Positions 55,801 to 58,530 of a DNA stretch of 64,000 bases are shown here, in pieces. This DNA comes from Amblyomma americanum. Lineage: Eukaryota; Arthropoda; Arachnida; Ixodida; Ixodidae. The notes beneath the pieces are model-generated. The model ran no database searches and was not told where the DNA came from. It saw nothing but the letters and a program-made list of their open reading frames with translations. Position numbers and translations under genes: made by a program. Location of the stretch: NCBI RefSeq assembly GCF_052857255.1, contig NC_135507.1, positions 75,201,850 through 75,265,849 on the forward strand. Direction: 5' to 3'. The first letter of the stretch is position 1, and the number at the start of each line of letters is the position of its first letter.

Positions 55801-56334
55801 GGTTAGAGAGCACTTTCCTCCTCCCCAGCTTGCCCCAACCTGCGAGTTTTCGAACTAGTCTTTTCGTAAAAAAACAAAAAGCTTAAATTCGAGTAAATAC
55901 AGTACATATGGAGCCCAACGCTATGTGTTCATTTTGTCCCATGTCTTCTCTTAAAAGCTATAAATTATGTATTCAAATGCGCACCTCCTCGCTACCAGAG
56001 TGCACCAAATATTTGGACAGTCACTGACTGAACCTGACTAGCCCCTGCACTGCAATAACGAGCATACAAGCCACAAGAGGGTGTCATCATACCACATACC
56101 AGAGAGCGGCATTCCTCGGTTGTCCATACACGTGTCGGAGTTAGGTACGGGTCCAGCTCCTTGTTGGCCCGCTTGGCGAGTTCGTCCTCGTTTGGGGGCG
56201 CCGACATGCCGTTCACGTCGCGAAAGTATGGGTGATGGAAGACCAGAGAATGGTACCAGTTCTTCCGCACCTTCGGCTTTCTGCGGCGCTGCGTCCGCTC
56301 TGCCACCCGTGCAGGCAGCTCCTCCTGTAGTTGC
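4640..56334 (-). CDS. SNAPC4: SNAPC4, snRNA-activating protein complex subunit 4 (partial, 8 exons recognised)
   Basis: Large subunit of SNAPc, the nuclear complex that binds the proximal sequence element of RNA polymerase II and III snRNA promoters; its Myb repeats contact DNA. Seen: eight minus-strand exons (56334-56100, 48637-48491, 47727-47494, 36898-36731, 20442-20287, 18516-18361, 13224-12973, 4850-4640), about 519 codons, joining in phase. The conceptual order matches human SNAPC4 from memory: PYFRD/PPNED block, coiled coil, half Myb repeat and four full repeats. Human SNAPC4 is about 1,470 residues, so roughly 150 N-terminal residues and the less conserved C-terminal half are missing, either outside the window or unrecognised. 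Introns range from 0.6 to 16 kb and are full of transposons. No exon has an internal stop, so the gene is probably functional. The identification is strong; the last junction (exon at 13 kb to exon at 4.8 kb) is the weakest. Confidence 0.9.
4851..6164. other. SNAPC4 intron sequence, nothing definite
   Basis: The motif atgcgatagcatt at 5288-5300 recurs, in forward or inverted form, near 6230 and 6444. It probably marks ends of small degenerate repeats. No coding signal is recognised. Confidence 0.45.
6165..6460 (+). repeat. Dispersed tick repeat fragments with a partial tandem tail
   Basis: Two degenerate copies of a unit resembling gggcagattgtgctgacgtt...ggtcacgtgacc occur at about 6270-6308 and 6345-6382. 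They match the tail of the repeat at 6900-7105. The preceding gggttgctcctgatgtgaac block is a separate short repeat in the opposite orientation. Confidence 0.5.
6461..6895. other. Non-coding spacer
   Basis: No gene or clear repeat is recognised in this stretch. Confidence 0.4.
6896..7105 (-). repeat. SINE-like dispersed repeat, copy 1
   Basis: Read on the minus strand it runs gtgccactgccctgcgatgg, then a gtggtggtacttgcgtaatccagg block, gagcaac..atgaccaatca, cctgccacagtgggcag, and a tail with ggtcgcatgacc. The same order is seen on the plus strand at 49140-49365, and the head alone at 9950-10025 on the minus strand. This shared order defines a family. Confidence 0.6.
7106..8100 (+). pseudogene. 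Degenerate coding-like block, possibly a MULE-type element 5' half
   Basis: It begins cttaaggggggacacagcg, similar in style to the MULE terminus near 1370. Around 7578 a basic peptide could start (MKYPSFHRFGARKRRKRKR). A segment at about 7697-7786 is repeated in degenerate form at about 7869-7973, including gctgccaac..., gaagc.c.tcgc.gaccc.c and ccgtcgcc.gctc..ctcccg. Stops interrupt all frames. I cannot name the protein; the Mutator link is inference from the terminus only. Confidence 0.3.
8101..8737. other. Spacer downstream of the SWIM gene
   Basis: It contains a GC-rich stretch (8605-8690) rich in CGC/GCG in otherwise AT-rich DNA. There is no obvious AATAAA on the minus strand directly after the SWIM stop. 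No gene recognised. Confidence 0.4.
8738..9636 (-). CDS. SWIM zinc-finger protein, intact three-exon gene nested in a SNAPC4 intron
   Basis: Exons 9636-9412, 9311-9104 and 8991-8738 give 687 nt: 228 codons plus a TAA stop, with no internal stops. Splice sites: GAG/GTAAGT (strong consensus), tgctttag/ATC, AACG/GTAACT, ttttacttttcag/TG. Residues 1-75 (MAVNGVPLVL..., AGHVYDV, CIPQTRI) resemble the N-terminal region of SWIM-domain proteins. Spliced exon 2 begins with the SWIM motif CDCRAGVAGKCKH (CxCx7CxH), then TAAVALYI. Exon 3 has IRFFADIKCPLTDMLRAE and EKELELFGW. SWIM fingers bind DNA or protein; related invertebrate proteins often carry a C-terminal YqaJ-like exonuclease, which is absent here. 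It lies on the same strand as SNAPC4 in the intron between exons G and H. Expression and function are unknown; it may be a domesticated or mobile-element-linked gene. The start is the first ATG of exon 1. Confidence 0.72.
9637..9949. promoter_or_regulatory. Region upstream of the SWIM gene start
   Basis: A GC-rich 5' segment (9640-9750) lies directly upstream of the SWIM start codon on the minus strand and could hold its leader and promoter. No TATA box or initiator can be assigned with confidence. Confidence 0.25.
9950..10025 (-). repeat. SINE-like dispersed repeat, head fragment (copy 2)
   Basis: The minus strand reads ttcatagatccctgggagtc, then gtggtgcagtggttaag. This matches the head of the copy at 49160-49216 (gatcccagggagtcctcg, gtggtgcagcagtaaagc). 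Confidence 0.55.
10065..10857. mobile_element. Non-autonomous Tigger MITE, same TIR type as the 24.7 kb Tigger
   Basis: Left end ta-cagttaaacctggatgtaac. The right end, reverse-complemented, is ta-ccgtgaaacctggttataa. TA duplications lie at 10063-10064 and 10858-10859. The interior shows no transposase; a GC-rich part (10560-10800) has short shadow frames. The left terminus is nearly identical to that of the full Tigger at 24725, suggesting it used that family's transposase. Confidence 0.65.
10858..11367. other. Non-coding spacer
   Basis: No gene or clear repeat recognised between two TIR elements. Confidence 0.4.
11368..12248 (-). mobile_element. Pogo/Tigger deletion derivative with DNA-binding half of transposase
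   Basis: TIRs: left ta-ccgtaaaaaccgg, right (reverse-complemented) ta-ccgtaaaaaccggaatata. TA flanks lie at 11366-11367 and 12249-12250. Inside, on the minus strand, is a degenerate N-terminal transposase. One frame gives REFGVTEKSIQYWRRQKL and, after YPELEGKV, KGSPSWVRRFMKRKGFAL (helix-turn-helix plus CENP-B-like domain). The residues upstream of REFGV lie in another frame, so at least one frameshift is present. The catalytic half is deleted. Confidence 0.65.
12249..12972. other. SNAPC4 intron sequence after exon G
   Basis: Nothing recognised beyond the donor of exon G; short unmatched open frames only. Confidence 0.4.
12973..13224 (-). CDS. SNAPC4: SNAPC4 exon G (end of Myb Rd and following linker)
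   Basis: A 252-nt exon of 84 codons. VAKGMPWRTSHSVLTRYRRL completes repeat Rd; after it comes a less conserved segment (KVTAADLEKLYTTPDSVV, MDRRINVYRRICRMI) ending ALKLVK. Acceptor ccatgtgcag/GTG, inferred donor AAG/GTTTGT, phase 0. An open frame continues about 35 codons past this donor, so the 3' edge is less certain than the 5' edge. Confidence 0.82.
13225..13992. other. Intron sequence with one repeat-like block
   Basis: From about 13680 the sequence (cccttaaaggagctgagac and onward) resembles the start of a common dispersed tick repeat also seen near 52325 (cttaaaggggccccgaaac). No coding signal. Confidence 0.35.
14378..16695 (-). pseudogene. Tigger-1 transposase, broken by an LTR element and several stops
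   Basis: Starts at ATG 16695 (MALTKRKAVSLDTKMDIL), a CENP-B-type helix-turn-helix, and is cut at 16571 by the LTR element. The same frame resumes at 15850 (STILKTKSTAIVKAG). It then shows GGGWIQRFKERHE, the first catalytic Asp in YNCDETALFF, the second in LLLDNCSAHSV and the third in LQPLDSGVI, ending QVQISDYF, the usual Tigger tail. In-frame stops occur at 15742-15740 (DV*EAL) and at three places between about 15277 and 15200. The catalytic DDD residues remain. The gene is dead but not very old. Confidence 0.85.
15851..16571 (-). mobile_element. Short non-autonomous LTR retrotransposon (TRIM-like), 721 bp
   Basis: Direct repeats of 125 bp (15851-15975) and 122 bp (16450-16571) differ by a few substitutions and one 3-bp gap. 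On the minus strand each begins tgtgacgaag and ends gtaaca (cgtaacg in the older-looking copy). A 4-bp target duplication, atat, lies at 15847-15850 and 16572-16575. The internal 474 bp has no gag or pol. Directly after the 5' LTR on the minus strand is tttggtggaggtgcggggta, a plausible primer-binding region. Confidence 0.82.
17879..18200 (-). pseudogene. I-type LINE 3' end fragment
   Basis: The minus-strand frame 18115-17879 contains LLTKGVPPCEVCKDGITVNH followed by IFCGC. This matches in pattern the C-terminal zinc-knuckle-like region of the LINE at 39.2 kb (LLTKQDKPVC...GDDLTVNHILFSC). It is a 5'-truncated fragment lying just left of SNAPC4 exon F. Confidence 0.55.
18361..18516 (-). CDS. 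SNAPC4: SNAPC4 exon F (end of Myb Rc, start of Rd)
   Basis: A 156-nt exon of 52 codons, phase 0/0, the same size as exon E. VATLLPGRTKHQCREHYISS closes Rc (human IREEVPGRSDAQCRDRYLRR). GPYTPSEDKALVELVDKHG opens Rd and the exon ends GCWAQ. Acceptor ttcttccag/GTG, donor CAG/GTAGGG, both canonical. Confidence 0.92.
18626..19734. mobile_element. P1-type MITE copy 2 (intact length)
   Basis: Left end ta-cagttgcaaagcaattattc; the right end, reverse-complemented, is ta-cagtagccgaccgatttttc. TA flanks lie at 18624-18625 and 19735-19736. Internal similarity to copy 1 includes gcaagcgacaatatt (empty Tigger-1 site) and caagtcatgcc...gcgagaagcaagaacagtcag. No transposase inside. Confidence 0.65.
19735..20286. 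other. Intron sequence with short degenerate tandem repeat
   Basis: Three loose copies of ccaatcagcat with following tgacatcatg-like sequence occur at about 20108, 20160 and 20209, spaced 50-57 bp. Nothing else recognised. Confidence 0.45.
20287..20442 (-). CDS. SNAPC4: SNAPC4 exon E (end of Myb Rb, start of Rc)
   Basis: A 156-nt exon of 52 codons, phase 0/0. VAHFMGTRSKKQVMNRYYRS closes Rb (human IVYYMEGRDSMQLIYRWTKS). SMDPHIVRGRWAAEEDMMLL opens Rc and the exon ends GPEGWSK. Acceptor ttgctgcag/GTG. The donor that keeps repeat spacing is AAG/GCAGGC, a second GC donor; a weak GT nine bases downstream would add three residues in frame. Confidence 0.88.
20443..21021. other. SNAPC4 intron sequence upstream of exon E
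   Basis: Acceptor region of exon E, then unremarkable intron sequence. No gene recognised. Confidence 0.4.
21022..22326 (+). mobile_element. Tigger-3, internally deleted
   Basis: Left end ta-tagtcgagcccacatataac; the right end, reverse-complemented, is ta-cagtcgagcccacttataac. TA flanks lie at 21020-21021 and 22327-22328. It is 1.3 kb and keeps only the transposase C-terminus, so it is non-autonomous. Confidence 0.75.
21735..22226 (+). pseudogene. Tigger-3 transposase C-terminal remnant
   Basis: The frame reads KVTATGVRNCFRKTGFVD, then an acidic tract (SDAEESDENE) and YIESVRQLVYAKGLSDS before TAA at about 22134. In the next frame the sequence continues LNKLETSLIGSVLHKQTSIT followed by GFF, the typical Tigger C-terminal tail. 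A single-base shift near 22125 separates the two. The DNA-binding and catalytic domains are deleted. Confidence 0.75.
22327..23325. other. SNAPC4 intron sequence, nothing definite
   Basis: Short minus-strand open frames here (22344-22640, 22790-23062) show no recognisable motif. No TIR pair was found. Confidence 0.4.
23326..23540 (+). repeat. 15-bp minisatellite (about 14 units)
   Basis: Tandem units close to cacgtaagactgcct and catgtaagagtgcct. Because the unit is 15 bp, all frames stay open and would encode 5-residue repeats on both strands (KTASR-like on plus). This is a repeat artefact rather than good evidence for a gene. Confidence 0.85.
23541..24479. other. Intron sequence with a possible solo TIR
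   Basis: At about 23763 acagtagacacccattaagg looks like the start of another pogo-type MITE, but I cannot find its partner. The rest shows nothing recognised. Confidence 0.35.
25990..27640 (+). mobile_element. Probable LTR retrotransposon remnant inside the Harbinger-like element
   Basis: Low-certainty call. Candidate LTR features: a ctaataaag polyadenylation-like signal at 26039, then later tataaagattcagtctgcc (about 27196) and an LTR-end-like gcggggcacctgttg (27262-27276), followed at once by tggagcccgaagaac, which looks like a tRNA primer-binding site. After it a lysine-rich open frame (27426-27638, starting MADEKNNHSGEEDKKEDRG) could be the start of a gag-like gene. No second LTR and no pol. 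A poly-C run lies at about 26080-26098. Confidence 0.35.
27641..28384. other. Right interior of the Harbinger-like element
   Basis: AT-rich, non-coding. The plus-strand open frame that starts at 28249 runs across the element's right TIR into the Tigger-2 transposase and is not a real start. Confidence 0.5.
29626..30635. mobile_element. Insertion of about 1 kb in the Tigger-2 transposase tail
   Basis: The transposase is continuous up to about LSLDSMYA and resumes at LHDLASLERR, so about 1 kb between is foreign. Possible flanking similarity (ggactccatg / ggagcccatg) hints at a target duplication. Edges are approximate. It contains a 199-bp tandem duplication. I cannot assign a family. Confidence 0.5.
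30004..30401. repeat. 199-bp tandem duplication, two near-identical copies
   Basis: The segment beginning gtaacgacgctcgatccacc at 30005 repeats at 30204 and both copies end ccgccgtgaatccgtgatg. The translated shadow frames of the two copies are identical over 61 residues, so sequence identity is very high. The duplication is very recent, or an assembly error. Confidence 0.9.
31255..32059. other. Intron sequence, nothing definite
   Basis: No gene, TIR pair or repeat family recognised. Confidence 0.4.
32657..34842. mobile_element. Pogo-type MITE inserted in the LINE tail
   Basis: Left end ta-cagtaaaagttcgttaattc; the right end, reverse-complemented, is ta-cactaaaagctcgttaattc. TA flanks lie at 32655-32656 and 34843-34844. 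It contains the smaller element at 33655-34755. Confidence 0.7.
33655..34755. mobile_element. P1-like MITE nested in the 32.7 kb MITE
   Basis: Left end ta-cagtggactgatttttcgg; the right end, reverse-complemented, is ta-cagtcgacgaccaaaaattc. Both interior ends contain gaaaaatcaggca. TA flanks lie at 33653-33654 and 34756-34757. Another TIR-like end (gaggttccactgtgta at 34547) suggests a further, unpaired fragment inside. Confidence 0.5.
35019..36324. repeat. GTAACG-rich degenerate repeat region
   Basis: Contains repeated gtaacg/taacat motifs at 35310-35370 and 35995-36140, a poly-C run at about 35387-35401, and otherwise AT-rich sequence. The right edge (cgctaacgactacaacactgcc) looks like a repeat terminus. 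No coding signal. Confidence 0.4.
36325..36515 (+). repeat. tRNA-derived SINE (Ruka-like), B box deleted
   Basis: Starts ccatggtggctcagtggtta (A-box-like), then gtgcgcagctgccgc, tcaatggaggcgaaatgct and cgttaaagaaccccaggtgg, ending cataaaaccaaaccaaaacc. The order matches the SINE at 38338, but the stretch holding the B box is missing. This layout is that of the Ruka SINE known from Rhipicephalus ticks (from memory). It lies about 0.2 kb left of SNAPC4 exon D. Confidence 0.75.
36731..36898 (-). CDS. SNAPC4: SNAPC4 exon D (end of Myb Ra, start of Rb)
   Basis: A 168-nt exon of 56 codons, phase 0/0. VAAELNTGRSAFQC closes repeat Ra (human IAEELGTSRSAFQC is nearly identical). GPFTPSEDERLRVLI opens Rb and the exon ends DNISWSQ. 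The acceptor is ctggcag/GTG. The donor that keeps the Myb spacing is CAG/GCACGT, a GC rather than GT donor. A GT four bases downstream would break the frame; another GT 15 bases downstream would add five residues in frame. Confidence 0.88.
36899..37861. other. Intron sequence with a repeat-like block
   Basis: From about 37195, tttaaagggacactgaggag resembles the terminus of a common tick MITE; its other end is not clear. No gene. Confidence 0.35.
38338..38600 (+). repeat. tRNA-derived SINE (Ruka-like) with both promoter boxes
   Basis: A box tggctcagtggttagggc at 38347 and B box gggttcgaacccgac at 38390, spaced as in a tRNA, then the SINE body tcgatggaggcgaaacac, cgttaaagatccccagctgg, ggagccctccattacgg. 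Not a functional tRNA gene: the acceptor stem does not pair. It abuts the 3' end of the I-type LINE. Confidence 0.8.
39130..42611 (-). pseudogene. LINE ORF2 polyprotein (endonuclease, RT, RNase H), frameshifted
   Basis: Endonuclease: starts MAFLVHWNCRG at 42611; later QTDVGGRILEDFILCNNVCL and NLHGSDHLPAII (catalytic SDH). RT: FFDIEKAYGTIW, NGVPQGCILSTTLF and the active-site YVDD (SVYVDDFQIAC). RNase H: IIYADSLSILTAL and WVPSHVGIRGNERVD. The end has RFREAILCRLRIGHTHLTHN, then TVNHILFSC. RT contains a 15-bp tandem duplication that repeats VQENG before VPQGC. Nicks DNA and copies its RNA at the target when intact; here stops and frameshifts break it. Confidence 0.75.
42857..44610 (+). CDS. Harbinger Myb/SANT-like (trihelix) protein, spliced, possibly defective
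   Basis: Likely exons: about 42857-42995 (MQQTMAAGEIDGALNMLING), 43252-43550 (Pro/Ala-rich, then KARFLISKYKELKENVRR), 43979-44155 (KKALWQKLADLVSAEF, QVQNKWKSLERAYKRAKAK), 44221-44306 (ELSEVLEKEHHIAPTVLLAP) and 44380-44610 (KKRRKESSVQGLLDEFREAR, a C-terminal coiled coil). The trihelix tryptophans fit the DNA-binding partner that brings the HARBI1 nuclease to DNA. A TAA in the Ala-rich exon (about 43410) and an unclear donor after GGFR suggest damage. An AATAAA-like signal follows the stop. Confidence 0.6.
44735..45869 (-). pseudogene. HARBI1-type DDE nuclease with two frameshifts
   Basis: Starts MLTCDALSTLVDVAMELIDS at 45869. After a frameshift near 45660 it continues GGRPRISAEKTCLVVLGYLG, FVDGCHVEI (first D), GFPGSAHDARVLREG (second D) and DCLLGDSAYPLLPWLLTPYR. 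After a second frameshift near 45020 it reads QRTAIENTFGLLKQRFRRLY (E), ending AIAQKQC. The DDE residues are all present, and the length is about that of a normal Harbinger nuclease. Two small indels make it a pseudogene unless they are sequencing errors. Confidence 0.85.
46170..46550 (-). pseudogene. LINE ORF1 C-terminal part
   Basis: The minus-strand frame has VRRGVAPHSTLAPTESAST and a Pro/Ser/Arg-rich tail. A frame change gives GEVMDKTPPSPLCSGGKALL and KKGIKFL, with the stop just across the Harbinger insertion (TAA at its far side). Joining the flanks puts this stop about 60 bases before the ORF2 ATG, a normal ORF1-ORF2 spacing. No zinc knuckle is visible in the surviving part. Confidence 0.5.
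46696..47493. other. SNAPC4 intron sequence with a solo MITE end
   Basis: A right-end-like ttcaaattaacaagctttta at about 46985 matches the MITE type at 32657, but no partner was found. Nothing else recognised. Confidence 0.4.
47494..47727 (-). CDS. SNAPC4: SNAPC4 exon C (half Myb repeat Rh plus first half of repeat Ra)
   Basis: A 234-nt, phase 0/0 exon of 78 codons. DWLRIAANNMNSDRTAFGCE corresponds to the human half repeat (DWEKISNINFEGSRSAEE...). WTPEEEERLCTLV begins the first full Myb/SANT repeat, and the exon ends RCWDQ just after the third-position tryptophan. The acceptor is cgatcgcag/ATG and the donor CAG/GTGTGT. The intron falls inside the repeat, between helix 1 and helix 2. Confidence 0.9.
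47728..48490. other. Intron between SNAPC4 exons C and B
   Basis: Non-coding. A sequence ttttacgaggttttactgtgta near 48159 looks like a solo MITE terminus. Confidence 0.4.
48491..48637 (-). CDS. SNAPC4: SNAPC4 exon B (coiled-coil segment)
   Basis: A 147-nt, phase 0/0 exon of 49 codons. It starts VNAVQDNLLEQNLEAL and ends ERISKLDEQ; it is rich in Leu, Glu and Lys, and heptad-like. It aligns with the human segment after the conserved tryptophan (SVVSDRLQRLLQPKLLKLE and onward) without a gap relative to exon A, so no exon seems to be missing between them although the intron is 7.5 kb. Acceptor tgttcag/GTG, donor CAG/GTGTGT. Confidence 0.85.
48638..49135. other. SNAPC4 intron sequence
   Basis: Nothing recognised in this part. 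Confidence 0.4.
49136..49370 (+). repeat. SINE-like dispersed repeat, copy 3 (most complete)
   Basis: Order on plus: gatcccagggagtcctcg, actcctgccacagtggtgca, atgtgccagtgccctgcaat, ggtgttgcctccggtggg, gagcaacctcttgcgaccaa, cacctgccacggtggg. Matches copy 1 (6896-7105, minus) and the head copy at 9950-10025. The head has an A-box-like gtggtgcagcagtaaagc, so it may be tRNA-derived. Confidence 0.6.
49640..49745 (+). pseudogene. CR1/L2-like LINE 3' end fragment
   Basis: The plus frame reads IKIWNSLPRDVADCDPVSSF, the same conserved WNSLP end as the LINE at 32.4 kb. Too short for more. Confidence 0.5.
49746..52320. other. SNAPC4 intron, no recognised gene
   Basis: Long stretch without coding signal. 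The sequence around 50820-50860 (ctctttagtgcacctttaag) resembles the terminus of a common tick MITE. The minus-strand open frame at 50323-50655 has no motif I recognise. Confidence 0.4.
52321..52625 (+). repeat. Dispersed repeat beginning TTAAAGGGGCCC
   Basis: Starts ccttaaaggggccccgaaac and continues with AT-rich non-coding sequence; a similar start occurs near 13712. It ends near an aataaag at 52619. Assigned from similarity of style, without a full alignment. Confidence 0.3.
52626..56099. other. SNAPC4 intron downstream of exon A, no recognised gene
   Basis: Short open frames only. The overlapping minus-strand frames at 53243-53599 (KRITRIDALERELFNEEIS) have mildly coding-like composition but no motif or splice context that I can support. 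Confidence 0.4.
56100..56334 (-). CDS. SNAPC4: SNAPC4 exon A (conserved N-terminal PYFRD block)
   Basis: First recognised exon. It encodes a basic stretch (ERTQRRRKPKVRKNW), then HHPYFRD, APPNEDELAKRAN and ends VWTTEECRSL. This matches the human block around PYFKD...GPPANED. The acceptor reads tttgtgcag before GCAACTACAG, and the exon begins with the third base of a codon. The donor is CTG/GTATGT, phase 0. An upstream exon must exist because the first codon is split and no start methionine is present; I could not recognise it in 56.4-64 kb. A retrotransposon gag remnant in the opposite orientation begins only about 0.1-0.2 kb upstream. Confidence 0.85.
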
Positions 56335-56529
56335 CTGCACAAAGTGGCACCGTTTCACCACACATGTTCCACCAGCAGTGCCAGCAAAACTGGCCACTAG
56401 TCCAGCACATACACTGCCCAGCAAAAAAAAAACACAGGAGCACGAGTTCCCAAACTGGGTTCCATGGAACCCCTGGGTTCACTGGAGTGCTTTCTGGAAT
56501 TCCCTAAGCACCTTTGTGATAAGGGGGTA

Positions 56530-57180
56530 ATTACTCACTGGCATCCACCCAAGGGCAGCCATACGGCTATTCAAAAGAAAGCTACACAGCTTTCGTGGTT
56601 GCAGCAGGTAGAAGACTTCACGAGTTACATCGAGGATGTCATCGATCTGTGCAAGAGGGTGAACGCACAGATGTCCGAAGCCGACAAGATCAGGCATATT
56701 CTCAAGAGCGTTGATGATGATGCCTTTCAGATGTTGTTGGTGCAAGACCTGCGCACCGTCACGGAAGTCGTCACCCTATGTCAGAGCTTTGACGAACAAT
56801 GCAAAACAGGTCTCTTACACGCTAACAAACCACGAATGCTGACTCGCTTGCCGGCCTGAACGATGCAAAAGACCAGTCATCACTCCTGCTGCACATCAAG
56901 AGCATCATCCGCGAAGAAGTTGCTCGGCAGCTCTCGCTTATTCATTATGTCAGCGGGCCCGCAAGAGGTGTGGGCCCGCTGACATATGCGGACGTTGTTG
57001 CACGACCTCGACCACCTACCTATGCTAAGCCTCCTGGTCCCGTTCGAGAGTCCGCTGCTTTTATTCCACCGCCTGCTCAACTGCGAACCTCCTGGAGCTC
57101 GCCTGATAATATTCAACCACCTGCTCAAGTGCAATAATTTATAGGCCTTGAGCAACAAGATGACAATGCTTCACACTACA
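56530..57180 (+). pseudogene. LTR retrotransposon gag remnant
   Basis: The plus frame reads KKATQLSWLQQVEDFTSYIE, LCKRVNAQMSEADKIRHILK, DDDAFQMLLVQDL and VVTLCQSFDEQ, the pattern of a Ty3/gypsy-type gag capsid domain as found in ticks. A frameshift near 56858 leads to IREEVARQLSLIHYVSG, then a Pro-rich tail (YADVVARPRPPTYAKPPGPV). No LTRs, protease or RT are recognised; sequence to about 57.66 kb may be further decayed remnant. Confidence 0.65.
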
Positions 57181-57944
57181 CTGAGAAGTGAGGGACACTT
57201 TATCAAACTCTGTCAAATTGAATTTGTTAACAAAACCTGACAGCCCGCATTTGATGACTTTGTCATCATTTGTCCGACGGCAAAAGATGCATTTATTCTT
57301 AAGAGATTTGGATTAAAAGTTGAAAAACTTTTTCCCGTCCCTCTGATTCAAACTCGGGTCTCTGATGACAAAATAGCCGAAAAGTGACTTAAACTGACAA
57401 ACGTGAACTCTGCGACTGCTGGCAATGAGTGGTGCAGCCTAGCAGCAGCTGAAATGAAAACTACCACTGGCCGGACAATGAAGGTCTTTATGAGCCGCTG
57501 GCTGCTACAGTCACTTTGGTTACGTTTGCACCAGCGTTACAATGGATCTCATTCCCGATAACGAAGTTCTTGCAAAGAACAAGAGCCTCAACCCCACACA
57601 AGGTGCAGTGCTTTTGAAGGGTCAGCAGCAAGCCAAGCTACTGGTGCGGCAGCTGTCACCGCCGAGCCACCGTCACGACAGATGAGTAGAGACTGCTACG
57701 TATGGACATATTTAAATTCTGTTCGAATAGTCCTCGTAGCACTTGTTATGCAGCCGAGTGTCTAGGTATGTTGACAAAGCGAACATGCTGAGCAGTGCGT
57801 TTGATAACATGGAGGCTCAAAGCTAGCCACAAGTGTTTTTCTCATCGCAGGTGCTTGCCGTGGCATGAACTTCGTCCGAGGAGCATTTAGAAGGGCACTT
57901 GGAGTTCCTATGCTGCACCACACTTGTAAATCGAGGCACAGGAA
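57181..57944. other. Degenerate sequence after the gag remnant
   Basis: One frame near 57541 (MDLIPDNEVLAKNKSLNPTQ) is coding-like and may belong to the same dead retroelement. Otherwise nothing recognised. Confidence 0.3.
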
Positions 57945-58105
57945 AAAGCTCACAGGACGGTTACGACTGCAACGAGCGATTCAGCGACATCTCTTTAGGT
58001 GTTTAGTCACGTTACCACTCGTGTCATGGTCACACGACTAAACACCTAAACAGCTATTGCTGAATTTCGCGTTACACAGTCATAACCGTCCTGTGAGTTT
58101 TTGCT
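57945..58105. repeat. Foldback (long inverted repeat) element
   Basis: The left arm begins cacaggacggtta (57951) and ends taggtgtttagtc (58008). The right arm reads gactaaacaccta (58035) to taaccgtcctgtg (58095). Each arm is about 60-65 bp with a central loop of about 25 bp; the outer edge extends through aaaagctcac / gtgagttttt. It could form a strong hairpin, as foldback MITEs do. Confidence 0.75.
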
Positions 58106-58279
58106 TGTGAGCTTTTTTTCACGTGACCACTGGTGTAGTAGTCACGTGATGCACCCCTCCACTGGCAGGTAGCTTTTCCAAACAGAGCCACCCGTAGGCT
58201 TATGCCACCAGTAGGCATATGCAACCCAGGCTGACAGTGATACAAGGTGAGTCCGTTAATGACCAGTGAATGCATGGAA

Positions 58280-58530
58280 GCGCAGCGATGGCGTAGAGGT
58301 AGGGCGTCCGCCTCGCTTGCAAGAGGACCGGGGTTCAAATCCTGGTGCGGCGCAATTCTCCACCGGGTCTGAAAAAAAAAAGCCCGCATGTTCATGGAAT
58401 TGCATAAACAGGCCTAGGGTGCAGCCTCTTCTCGGTGACCAGAACCGACAATGAACTCCCTCACCAGAACAGGATTTGGCCACCCTGGTGTAGTACTTGG
58501 CCAAAACTTTCTATAAACAAACCAATTAAC
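58280..58530 (+). repeat. tRNA-Ala-like SINE head and body, directly upstream of an RTE element
   Basis: A-box region tggcgtagaggtagggcg, anticodon-like cgcttgcaag and B box ggggttcaaatcctgg, then a poly-A-like run (58369-58380), ttgcataaacaggcc and tggccaccctggtgtagtac. The acceptor ends do not pair, so it is not a working tRNA gene. It runs straight into the RTE leader. Confidence 0.75.

Noticed and set aside
48638..56099. A missing SNAPC4 exon in the large intron between exons A and B
   Set aside because: Exon A joins exon B in phase 0 and the combined protein aligns with human SNAPC4 without a gap.
58283..58355. Functional tRNA-Ala gene
   Set aside because: A and B boxes and a T-stem are present, but the acceptor stem does not pair and a SINE body follows, so it is a SINE head.
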